From contig JAJXVP010000137.1 in assembly GCA_021782055.1 (NCBI GenBank), forward strand, positions 1-7,180: DNA of 7,180 nucleotides, written 5' to 3'. The position numbers were made by a program, and so were the translations under genes. The notes under the pieces were generated by a model. That model had not been told where the DNA came from. It did no database searches and saw only the letters and a program-made list of their open reading frames with translations. This document shows, in pieces, positions 1 through 6,047 of this stretch. The DNA comes from a bacterium (GTDB lineage: Bacteria > Spirochaetota > Spirochaetia > JABEVK01). How positions within the stretch are numbered: position 1 is the first letter of the stretch; every line of letters starts with the position of its first letter.

Positions 1-1378
1 GTGCGGCGCGCCCTCCGGTGGCCTGCATCACCTGCCCCACCAAAAAGCCCTTTTGCCGTTGATCACCCGCGCGAATGGCGTCCACCACACCGGAATGCTC
101 GGCAAACACCTTATCCAGAATGGGTTGCAGCTGGCTTTCGGTGGTGATGGCTTCCCAGCCTTTTTCTTTAACGAGAGTTTCGGGGTCTTTGTTTTCTTCA
201 AAAACAGCAATCAGCAGTTGTTTGGCAATCTTGATATGGATGCGGCCCGATTCCAAAAGGGTCACCAGTTGAGCCAGTCGAGCACTCGACAGAGGACTAG
301 CTTCGAGGGTGAGGTCAAAGTGTTTGAGCTCTTTCTGGACGTCGCCCATCAACCAGTTGGCCACCGATGCGCCTTGGCCACTGGCTTTTGCGGTTGTTTC
401 AAAGTAATCAGCCAGACTCTTCGACTCGCTGACAAAGTCTGCCTGCTCGGCGCTTAGCCCCCAGGTCGTCTTGAGACGTTCACGGCGGGCCAGGGGCAGC
501 TCAACCTGCAAGCTGTCCACGAGCCGAAGAAAGTCACCGGACGGTACAAAGGGTGGCAAGTCTGGCTCAGGGAAGTACCGGTAATCGTGACTTGATTCTT
601 TACTGCGCATCGACTCGGTCACATCGCGGTTCTCGTTCCACAGTCGGGTTTCTTGAACAATGCGTGTACCGGCTTCAAACTGGGCGCTTTGCCGTTTGAA
701 CTCAAACTCAAGGGCTTTGCGGACAAACCGACTGGAGTTGAGGTTTTTGACCTCAACTTTCGTTCCCAAACCGCCTCCCGTCTTATTGATCGAGATGTTG
801 GCGTCACAGCGGAGCGAACCTTCTTCCATGTTCCCGTCCGACACATGAAGGTAGCGTACCACGCGCTGAAAGTACTGAAGAAACTTCTCGGCCTCTTCGC
901 CGCCCGAAAGATCGGGTTCGGTAACGATTTCAAGAAGGGGGTAACCGGTTCGGTTGTAATCGCACAAGCTCATGTCACCGGCGTGAATCATCTTGCCGGC
1001 GTCCTCTTCGAGGTGAACGTCGTGAATGCGAATTCTCTTGGTAACCCCCTCACCCAGCGGGACATCGATAAATCCGTTTTCGCCTACAGGGTCGCGGAAT
1101 TGGCTGATCTGGTAGTTTTTCGGGAGGTCGGGGTAGAAGTAGTTTTTACGCTCAAACAGGGTGCGCGGCGAAAGTCGGCAGTTAAGAGCCTGGGCCACCA
1201 CGTAGGCGAGTTTGATAGCCTCTTCGTTCAAAACAGGCAAAACCCCGGGGTAACCCAGGCAGACCGGACAAACATTGGTGTTGGGTTCATCGCCGTAATG
1301 GGCTTTACACGAGCAGAAAACCTTGCTCTTGGTTAATAAGTGAATGTGGATTTCTAAACCGACAAAGGTGTCATACAT
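1..1378 (-). CDS. gatB: Aspartyl/glutamyl-tRNA amidotransferase subunit B (3' end cut by the window)
   Basis: GatB is the tRNA-binding kinase/transamidase subunit of GatCAB in the cytoplasm. It phosphorylates the side chain of Glu-tRNA(Gln) or Asp-tRNA(Asn) and amidates it with ammonia channelled from GatA. Translating the minus strand from 1378 gives 459 residues without a stop. The start MYDTFVGLEIHIHLLTKSK is typical, and the zinc site is intact with Cys22, Cys24 (CSC) and Cys37, Cys40 (CPVC). Family blocks ERKNYFYPDLPKNYQISQF, HLEEDAGK, DYNRTGYPLLEIVTEPD, GSLRCDANIS, EVKNLNS and DYRYFPEPDLPP follow. The C-terminal YqeY-like domain reaches VGQVMQATGGR, so only roughly 10-20 residues should be missing, given a usual length near 475. 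The ATG shares one base with the gatA stop (TGATG) and has GGAG six bases upstream, which indicates translational coupling. An alternative ATG lies two codons on. Identification is secure. Confidence 0.97.
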   Translation of the reverse strand, partial: MYDTFVGLEIHIHLLTKSKVFCSCKAHYGDEPNTNVCPVCLGYPGVLPVLNEEAIKLAYVVAQALNCRLSPRTLFERKNYFYPDLPKNYQISQFRDPVGENGFIDVPLGEGVTKRIRIHDVHLEEDAGKMIHAGDMSLCDYNRTGYPLLEIVTEPDLSGGEEAEKFLQYFQRVVRYLHVSDGNMEEGSLRCDANISINKTGGGLGTKVEVKNLNSSRFVRKALEFEFKRQSAQFEAGTRIVQETRLWNENRDVTESMRSKESSHDYRYFPEPDLPPFVPSGDFLRLVDSLQVELPLARRERLKTTWGLSAEQADFVSESKSLADYFETTAKASGQGASVANWLMGDVQKELKHFDLTLEASPLSSARLAQLVTLLESGRIHIKIAKQLLIAVFEENKDPETLVKEKGWEAITTESQLQPILDKVFAEHSGVVDAIRAGDQRQKGFLVGQVMQATGGRAA

Positions 1379-2772
1379 CAAAGACTCCAGTCCAGGGAGG
1401 TTCCCGGGCAAGCCGCCGGGGGTACAGCCTCGGCAAAACGATCGGCGACCTCAAAGAGGCGCCCTTCCTCAAAGACCGGGGCTAGTACCTGTAGACCAAC
1501 AGGAAGCCCGTCAGCCAAACCGGCAGGAAAGCTTAACCCCGGTTGACCGGTTAAGTTCGCCGTTACCGTGAACTTGTCGGCCAGCTTTTGTTGAAAGGAG
1601 GTCATCGTGGTATCGCCATGAGCAAAGGCTGTGGTAGGAAAGGTTGGCGAAAGCAAGACATCGGCTTCTTCAAAGATCCGGTCAAAGTCCCGGCGAATCG
1701 CGGTACGGACCTTTTGAGCCTTGGTATAATACTGGTCCTGGAACCCACTGCGCAGAACATAAGACCCTAACAGGATCCGAGTTTTTACCTCGTCACCGAA
1801 ACCGGCGGTTCGCGCTTTACGAATGAGGTCTTCGGGGTTTTCGGCATATTCAGGCCGAAGGCCATAGCGAATCCCATTAAATCGAGCCAGATTGGCGCTG
1901 GCTTCGGCGGTTGCTATGGTGTAGTAGGCGCTCACGGCATACTCAAGGGTGGGGAGATCTACTTCGACCAGGGTGTAACCAAGCTTTTTTAGGGTGGCTA
2001 AGGACTCACGGTAGATTGCTTCGACCCCGGGGGCTAACCCGGTCAGATTTTTCAAGATACCAATTTTGCGTACTGGGCGGGCGGGGCCAGGCTCGCTGTT
2101 AAGCGAGGTTTGGTCGTTTCCGTCTTCGCCTTTTATAAGGTCGTAAACGGAACGGGTAAGGCTCACCGTCGTAGCGAGCACACCAATGACCTCTAACGAC
2201 GAGGCATAGGCGGTAAGACCAAAGCGGCTCACTGTTCCATAGGTGGGTTTCAAACCATACACCCCACAGAATGCGGCGGGTTGTCGGACCGACCCCCCTG
2301 TATCACTACCCAAGGCGAAGGGAACCTGGCCTGCAGCGACACAGGCCGCACTGCCCCCCGATGAACCACCGGCCACACGGGTCACGTCCCAAGGGTTGTT
2401 GGTTTTACCCAGAGCGGAATTATCAGTAGAGGAACCCATGCCGAACTCATCCAGGTTCGTTTTTCCCACAGGACGAGCTCCACCGTCGATCAGCTTTTGT
2501 ACGGCGGTAGCCGTGTAGGGACTGGTTAACCCCTCGAGCATTTTACTGCCGCAGGTCAACGGAAACCCTGCCACGGCAATATTGTCTTTGACGCCAAACG
2601 GCAAGCCTGCTACAGGGCTATTCCCTGTGGGGGCAGTTGAAGCTGAGTCGGGGTTAGGCTGGGGGTTAAAGCTGAGAAAGGCGCCAATTTTGGCTTCCCA
2701 GGCTTTCGCGTACGCGGTGTAGGAAGCGGATTTTTCAGAAAAACGCCTCCACGAGTCTTCGAGTTTCGCCAT
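1378..2772 (-). CDS. gatA: Aspartyl/glutamyl-tRNA amidotransferase subunit A
   Basis: GatA is the glutaminase subunit of GatCAB, an amidase-signature enzyme that hydrolyses glutamine and passes ammonia to GatB. The 464-residue protein carries the whole Ser-cisSer-Lys site. Lys62 is in FGVKDN, the cis-Ser is Ser137 in AGGSSGGSAA, and the nucleophile is Ser161 in GSDTGGSVRQPA. The spacings of 75 and 24 residues match those I recall for characterised GatA. Further family blocks are GKTNLDEFGMGSS (103-115), GLKPTYGTVSRFGL (173-186) and, near the end, NLTGQPGLSFPAGL. The usual Pro before the GGSSGGS loop is Ala here. Length is slightly short of the common 480-490 residues. The start is firm: AGGAG lies six bases upstream, overlapping the gatC stop. 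The stop overlaps the gatB ATG by one base. It is intact and almost certainly functional. Confidence 0.97.
   Translation of the reverse strand: MAKLEDSWRRFSEKSASYTAYAKAWEAKIGAFLSFNPQPNPDSASTAPTGNSPVAGLPFGVKDNIAVAGFPLTCGSKMLEGLTSPYTATAVQKLIDGGARPVGKTNLDEFGMGSSTDNSALGKTNNPWDVTRVAGGSSGGSAACVAAGQVPFALGSDTGGSVRQPAAFCGVYGLKPTYGTVSRFGLTAYASSLEVIGVLATTVSLTRSVYDLIKGEDGNDQTSLNSEPGPARPVRKIGILKNLTGLAPGVEAIYRESLATLKKLGYTLVEVDLPTLEYAVSAYYTIATAEASANLARFNGIRYGLRPEYAENPEDLIRKARTAGFGDEVKTRILLGSYVLRSGFQDQYYTKAQKVRTAIRRDFDRIFEEADVLLSPTFPTTAFAHGDTTMTSFQQKLADKFTVTANLTGQPGLSFPAGLADGLPVGLQVLAPVFEEGRLFEVADRFAEAVPPAACPGTSLDWSL
1385..1388 (-). promoter_or_regulatory. gatB ribosome binding site
   Basis: GGAG inside the last codons of gatA lies six bases before the gatB ATG at 1378. 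It supports that ATG over the one two codons downstream, and supports coupled translation through the TGATG overlap. Confidence 0.75.
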
Positions 2773-2778
2773 GGAGGT

Positions 2779-2783
2779 CTCCT
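2779..2783 (-). promoter_or_regulatory. gatA ribosome binding site
   Basis: AGGAG lies six bases before the gatA ATG and overlaps the TAG stop of gatC. It fixes the gatA start and suggests that ribosomes finishing gatC can reinitiate on gatA. Confidence 0.85.
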
Positions 2784-3072
2784 ATAGGACGTTCGGAATC
2801 ACGATAAAGCGGTCTTCTAGCTCGGGAGCCCTTTCGAGGGCGGCATCCGCCAGCGTGCTGGGCTTCACGGCATCGGGGCGAACGCGGTTGGCTTTCACAA
2901 AGGCGTGGGTGGTGGGTTCAAGGCCGTCTGTATCGACCTCTTTCATCTTTTCGAAGTACGAAACCATCTGAGTCACTTCCCGGCCCAGGCGTTCCAGCTC
3001 GGCAGGAGTAAGGGCGATTTGTGCCAGCTCCGCCGTAATTTCTAGCTCGCGAATGTCCATAATGGGTTTCAT
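2782..3072 (-). CDS. gatC: Aspartyl/glutamyl-tRNA amidotransferase subunit C
   Basis: GatC is the small subunit that wraps round the GatA-GatB interface and stabilises the complex. With the start chosen here the protein has 96 residues, the usual size. Family marks are ITAELAQIALTPAE near the N-terminus, EVDTDGLEPTTH at 45-56, RVRPDAV at 63-69 and the C-terminal RAPELEDRFIVIPNVL. Three starts are possible: TTG at 3099, which overlaps the stop of the upstream gene as TTGA and gives 105 residues; ATG at 3072; and ATG at 3060, giving 92 residues. None has a good Shine-Dalgarno sequence. Comparison with remembered GatC N-termini favours 3072 or 3060. The gap to gatA is 9 bases and contains the gatA ribosome binding site. 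The identity is clear but the start is not. Confidence 0.93.
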   Translation of the reverse strand: MKPIMDIRELEITAELAQIALTPAELERLGREVTQMVSYFEKMKEVDTDGLEPTTHAFVKANRVRPDAVKPSTLADAALERAPELEDRFIVIPNVL

Positions 3073-3099
3073 TAACACAGGAAGCTTTTCTTTTGTCAA
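3071..3099 (-). promoter_or_regulatory. Possible internal sigma-70-type promoter before gatCAB
   Basis: A perfect TTGACA (3099-3094) is followed after 17 bases by GTTAAT (3076-3071), preceded by TG at the extended -10 position. The -10 hexamer matches TATAAT at four of six bases but lacks the key A at position two. Transcription would start near 3064, just before the ATG at 3060, giving an almost leaderless gatC message. This could let gatCAB be expressed independently of the upstream genes. It is a weak prediction. Confidence 0.25.
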
Positions 3100-4148
3100 G
3101 TTTTGGTGGGACGCTGAGGCAAACCTATTCCGGTTGCTGGGCGTTCCAGTTGAACGCTATGCCTAAAGCGGAACAGTTGAGCAGGCCGTCCCGTTGTCGA
3201 GGAATCCTTGCCCTCGGCCTCTTTGACCAAGCCCCCTTGCAACAAAAGACGGCGAAAGTTTTGTTTATGAAGAACCACCCCCGACAAGGCCTCGACAACG
3301 CGCTGAAGCTGAAGCAAGGTAAAGACCTGACCAACCAGCTCAAAGACGACGGGACGGTATCGAATCTTGGCGCGCAAACGACCCATCGTCGAAGCCAGAA
3401 TACGACGATGATCCCCTTCCATGGGCAAACCCAGGCGGACATCTTGGGACCTGAACTCGGGATCTGCCATGAGGTGCTGGGTAATAGGAAGAAGGTCACG
3501 TTCGGTTTCGGGGTAAGCGTGCCAGTCGCGCTGACTTTCAGAAACCAGGCCGGCTTCATACAACAGCTCAAAGCGCGGCAAAACCTTTTCGGGGTCCCAG
3601 GTGGATTTTCCCGTTCCAAAAGCCACCGCGACCCGTTGTTCACACGAAAGCTTTGAATCGCCCTCACGCTGAGAACACCAGGCGGCCAACCGAGGCAAAA
3701 GGACTTCATCGAGAACAGCGGGTCGACCTTGGCGATGATCTTCCCAAGGCAGAAAATCGTACCAATCCCGCCAAATACCGGCCCGTGTTTGCGATGGCGC
3801 GTCTGGGCCCACCAGGGCGAGGTAACCCACCGTCAGTAAGCGTCGACGACGCTCCAAACGGACAGGATCGCGATGCCGGTTTCCAAAGGTGTAGAGCTGT
3901 TCCACATAGCCCAGCGACAAACCGCTCAGTTCATCGACCCAGGCACGTACCGCCAAGTCCAGAGTCCGGTGTTTTCCGGGATCAAAGGGCCCAAACGGCA
4001 AAGCTAGGGTTGGTTCTTGCGGCGGCTCACTCAGTCCAGAAACCGGTGCATTCAGCCCTGGCACGGTGAGTACCGCCACCCGGCCATGACGAACCGACAC
4101 CACCACCGCTGATAATCCCAGGTCTACCGTCCAAGCTTGTTCCGCCAT
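3096..4148 (-). CDS. NrtR-like regulator: degenerate Nudix domain plus C-terminal winged helix (COG4111-type)
   Basis: This 350-residue soluble protein resembles the COG4111 group, related to the NrtR regulators of NAD metabolism. The N-terminal part (about 5-155) looks Nudix-like, with a Nudix-box-like stretch at 53-77 starting GPFDPGKHRTL and ending RAWVDELSGL, then GYVEQLYTFGNRHRDP and LLTVGYLALVG. Most glutamates of the classical box (GX5EX7REUXEEXGU) are missing, so hydrolysis is unlikely and ligand sensing more likely. A middle block, WDPEKVLPRFELLYEAGLV (184-202), is typical of the group. The C-terminal region (about 246-330) matches the NrtR winged helix: DHRRIL, FTLLQLQRVVEALSG, HKQNFRRLLLQGGLV and GRPAQLFRF. 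The ATG lies 9 bases after the permease stop with no clear Shine-Dalgarno, so coupled translation is likely. Its stop overlaps a possible TTG start of gatC. The ligand and DNA targets are unknown; NAD-related regulation is inferred from the family only. Confidence 0.8.
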   Translation of the reverse strand: MAEQAWTVDLGLSAVVVSVRHGRVAVLTVPGLNAPVSGLSEPPQEPTLALPFGPFDPGKHRTLDLAVRAWVDELSGLSLGYVEQLYTFGNRHRDPVRLERRRRLLTVGYLALVGPDAPSQTRAGIWRDWYDFLPWEDHRQGRPAVLDEVLLPRLAAWCSQREGDSKLSCEQRVAVAFGTGKSTWDPEKVLPRFELLYEAGLVSESQRDWHAYPETERDLLPITQHLMADPEFRSQDVRLGLPMEGDHRRILASTMGRLRAKIRYRPVVFELVGQVFTLLQLQRVVEALSGVVLHKQNFRRLLLQGGLVKEAEGKDSSTTGRPAQLFRFRHSVQLERPATGIGLPQRPTKT

Positions 4149-4150
4149 GG

Positions 4151-4163
4151 CCGTAGTTTACGG
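4151..4163. promoter_or_regulatory. 13-bp inverted repeat just upstream of the regulator start
   Basis: CCGTAgttTACGG is a perfect 5-bp inverted repeat around a 3-bp centre. It spans the stop codon of the permease gene and the short gap before the ATG of the NrtR-like regulator. This is where an autoregulatory operator or a small RNA hairpin limiting initiation could sit. Repeats of this size occur by chance several times in a window this long, and I saw no second copy by eye, so the regulatory reading is weak. Confidence 0.2.
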
Positions 4164-5381
4164 ATTTTGGGCAAAATACGGAAGGGTCAACCAACCCGCC
4201 GTCAGTGCGATACTTAAGATCGCCAGGGGTAAACCTGTTTTCAAATATTCCCAAAAGGTAAGCTTAATCCCATAAGGACGCGCGGTTTCGGCAACAATCA
4301 AATTGGCTACAGAGCCTAACAACGTCAGGTTTCCTGCCAAGGTCGAGGCCGCCGCCAACGCCAGCCAAGCTTTGGACGGGTCAGCTAGGGTGGGGATCAA
4401 GGGCTTGAGAACCATGACGGCGGGAACGTTGCTGATGAGGTTGCTGAGCAACGCCGAAACGGCCGAAAACAGTGCCCAGTTCCCCGCCAAAACTGGCCTA
4501 GACCAGGCTAAAAGTGCTTGAAAGCCGCCTGTACTTTCGACGGCGCGCGTAATGATAAACAGGGCCGCAAAAAACAACAAAAGCGTCCCATCGATTTTTG
4601 CCAGAATCTTAACTGGTTTGACCCGTCGCGTGACCAAAAGGAGAGCCGACCCGGCCAACGCCGCGAGGGCCAAGGGCCAGCCCAACAAAAAGCCCCCGAT
4701 CATGAGCGCCAAGGCGAGGCCGCTTTTCGCCAGCAAGGCCTTGTGTACCCTTATGCGTTTCAACGAGGTTCCCCTCAAAGGCCGTCGACGAAGGGAGTGT
4801 CGGTAAGTCCAGGACAACAACAGCCACGACAAACCCAAGGACAGAACCCCCGGAACAAAAAGCTCCGACGCAAAAGCCTTGAAGCCCAGCCCCGACGAGG
4901 TCGCAATCAGAATATTTTGAGGATTGCCAATCGGGGTCATCATCGAGCCGATGTTGGCACTCACCGCCAAACCCATAAGGTACGGTAAGGGATCTAGCTC
5001 AAGGGCCAAGGTAAGCTGGGCAACTAAAGGAGTAAACAGCAACACAACGGTATCATTGATAAAAAGTGCGGAAAACAGAGCCCCGGCGAGGATAACCAGG
5101 CCAAGAAAGCTCCTCGGAGAATGCGCGAAGCGAGCCAGGGTTTGCCCGGCCAGCTCAAAAAATCCCGCGAGGCGCAAATGGGCGGTAAACACCATCATCG
5201 CGAAAAGGAGTGCTAAGGTATTCAAATCGATGGCGTGATAGGCCGTGTTAAGAGGAATAACCCCCAGCACCAAAACAACCACAGCACCCACGAGTGCCAG
5301 AGTTGCCCTGTTAAAATGAAAAAAGGGAACCTCGCCAAGTGCCACGCCCGCAAGGATAAGCGCCAGTAAGGCTTCTACCAT
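4158..5381 (-). CDS. ArsB/NhaD-superfamily ion permease (YbiR/SLC13-like)
   Basis: This 407-residue integral inner-membrane protein has about ten to eleven hydrophobic segments and belongs to the ion transporter superfamily (ArsB, NhaD, SLC13 relatives). The two inverted halves each show a signature hairpin. The N-terminal half has FINDTVVLLFTPLV (107-120) and SANIGSMMTPIGNPQNILIA (141-160). The C-terminal half has SNLISNVPAVMVLKPL (313-328) and ASTLAGNLTLLGSVANLI (345-362). A basic loop at about 194-219 (SLRRRP, SLKRIRVHK) separates the halves and should be cytoplasmic. The overall look is closest to the uncharacterised YbiR-type anion permeases; substrate cannot be read from the sequence. 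The ATG lies within the end of yhhN (7-base overlap) with GGGAAG nine bases upstream, so the two genes are probably translationally coupled. The regulator follows after 9 bases. Confidence 0.88.
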   Translation of the reverse strand: MVEALLALILAGVALGEVPFFHFNRATLALVGAVVVLVLGVIPLNTAYHAIDLNTLALLFAMMVFTAHLRLAGFFELAGQTLARFAHSPRSFLGLVILAGALFSALFINDTVVLLFTPLVAQLTLALELDPLPYLMGLAVSANIGSMMTPIGNPQNILIATSSGLGFKAFASELFVPGVLSLGLSWLLLSWTYRHSLRRRPLRGTSLKRIRVHKALLAKSGLALALMIGGFLLGWPLALAALAGSALLLVTRRVKPVKILAKIDGTLLLFFAALFIITRAVESTGGFQALLAWSRPVLAGNWALFSAVSALLSNLISNVPAVMVLKPLIPTLADPSKAWLALAAASTLAGNLTLLGSVANLIVAETARPYGIKLTFWEYLKTGLPLAILSIALTAGWLTLPYFAQNP

Positions 5382-6010
5382 ACAAGAAAGCTTCCCATGA
5401 GAAACACCTGGGCTAGCCCGTACAAAAGCATCACAAGGGCTTGAACGTTTTTTTCGGGTTTAACAAAAAGTTTAAACGTCAAAAGAACGTCGGACACAAT
5501 GAACAGTAACGAGCCGACCACTCCGGCGACAGCGGTAAGGCGGGAGGCCTCAACCAAAGAGAACCAACTGGTCCAGCTCATCAAGAAAATAACAAGCAGA
5601 TAAATGAGAACTGGAATTTTTTGAACCCCAAGGTAACGCCAAAGCCACAACATCAAAAGGCCCCCAACAACGGCATAGGGTACCAAGAGCCAAAGCAAGA
5701 ACGGTTGAGTCAAGCCGCCCGAACCGTTCCAAAAGGCGATAGCGTAGCAGATATTTCCCAAAAGAAACGCGCTTAGCCCGCCTTTGAAGCAAATTTCGAT
5801 TTGCCCCAACAAAAAAAAATCGCCCAAAAACCCTAAAGCCAAAGCGCCAACTACCCAACCGTTGGCAGGATTGGCCGAAAAGACATAGAAAAGGATGAGC
5901 AACGGCATTAAAAGCGGCTTTGTAAGCCGGTCGCCGTACCGACTTTGCCGGACGGCAAACATCATATTGGCCGCTAGAGCGACCGCGTAACACCCTAAGA
6001 GCCACGCCAT
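5375..6010 (-). CDS. YhhN/TMEM86-family membrane protein, putative lysoplasmalogenase
   Basis: This protein of about 211 residues has seven or eight hydrophobic segments and fits the YhhN family (TMEM86 relatives), whose characterised members hydrolyse the vinyl-ether bond of lysoplasmalogens in the membrane. Family marks, numbered from the chosen ATG, are TKPLLMP at 30-36, LGFLGDFFLLG at 59-69 (Asp64), AFLLGNICY at 81-89, GSLLFIVSDVLL at 166-177 (Asp174) and LYGLAQ at 196-201. The usual (G/S)H-x-x-Y motif reads GN-x-x-Y, a departure at a conserved polar position. The start is unclear: an in-frame TTG lies at 6028, and the best Shine-Dalgarno serves an ATG at 6035 that is one base out of frame because of a G8 run. 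The gene also contains a T9 run and an A7 run. It is the first gene of the operon and overlaps the permease by 7 bases. Family assignment is fairly good; catalytic activity is inferred. Confidence 0.78.
   Translation of the reverse strand: MAWLLGCYAVALAANMMFAVRQSRYGDRLTKPLLMPLLILFYVFSANPANGWVVGALALGFLGDFFLLGQIEICFKGGLSAFLLGNICYAIAFWNGSGGLTQPFLLWLLVPYAVVGGLLMLWLWRYLGVQKIPVLIYLLVIFLMSWTSWFSLVEASRLTAVAGVVGSLLFIVSDVLLTFKLFVKPEKNVQALVMLLYGLAQVFLMGSFLVW
5811..5819 (-). repeat. T9 homopolymer inside yhhN
   Basis: Nine consecutive T on the minus strand encode the end of Asp64, two Phe and the start of Leu67, directly after the conserved GD motif. As written the frame is open through the run. A single-base change here would destroy the second two-thirds of the protein. 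Confidence 0.95.
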
Positions 6011-6011
6011 A

Positions 6012-6019
6012 CCCCCCCC
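6012..6019 (-). repeat. G8 homopolymer at the yhhN start
   Basis: Eight consecutive G on the minus strand lie one base upstream of the in-frame ATG of yhhN. They separate it from a better-placed ATG at 6035. Loss of one G would bring the two into frame. Such runs are typical sites of slipped-strand mutation and also of sequencing error. Confidence 0.95.
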
Positions 6020-6035
6020 AATGTGCAAAAACCAT

Positions 6036-6047
6036 GCAAGACCTTTT
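6036..6047 (-). promoter_or_regulatory. Shine-Dalgarno-like site upstream of yhhN
   Basis: AAAAGG at 6047-6042 is followed after six bases by an ATG at 6035. It is the best ribosome-binding candidate upstream of yhhN. That ATG is offset by 25 bases from the first in-frame yhhN ATG at 6010, so it reads the wrong frame with the G8 run as given. It would read yhhN with a G7 run. Confidence 0.45.

Noticed and set aside
653..1336. Long open frame of 227 codons on the plus strand
   Set aside because: It lies wholly opposite gatB, whose motifs are intact. The plus-strand translation has no recognisable family features and looks like a codon-bias shadow.
3093..4069. Two consecutive plus-strand open frames (3093-3656 and 3653-4069)
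   Set aside because: Both are antisense to the NrtR-like regulator, which has clear domain motifs; the translations are rich in Arg, Gln and Pro without family signals.
4518..4988. 156-codon plus-strand open frame rich in Arg, Gln and Lys
   Set aside because: It is antisense to the ion permease, and its composition is what results from reading hydrophobic codons backwards.
5550..6035. 161-codon minus-strand frame starting at the best-placed ATG before yhhN
   Set aside because: It overlaps yhhN out of frame, and its translation is basic and featureless while the yhhN frame shows conserved motifs. It is kept only as part of the G8 frame finding.
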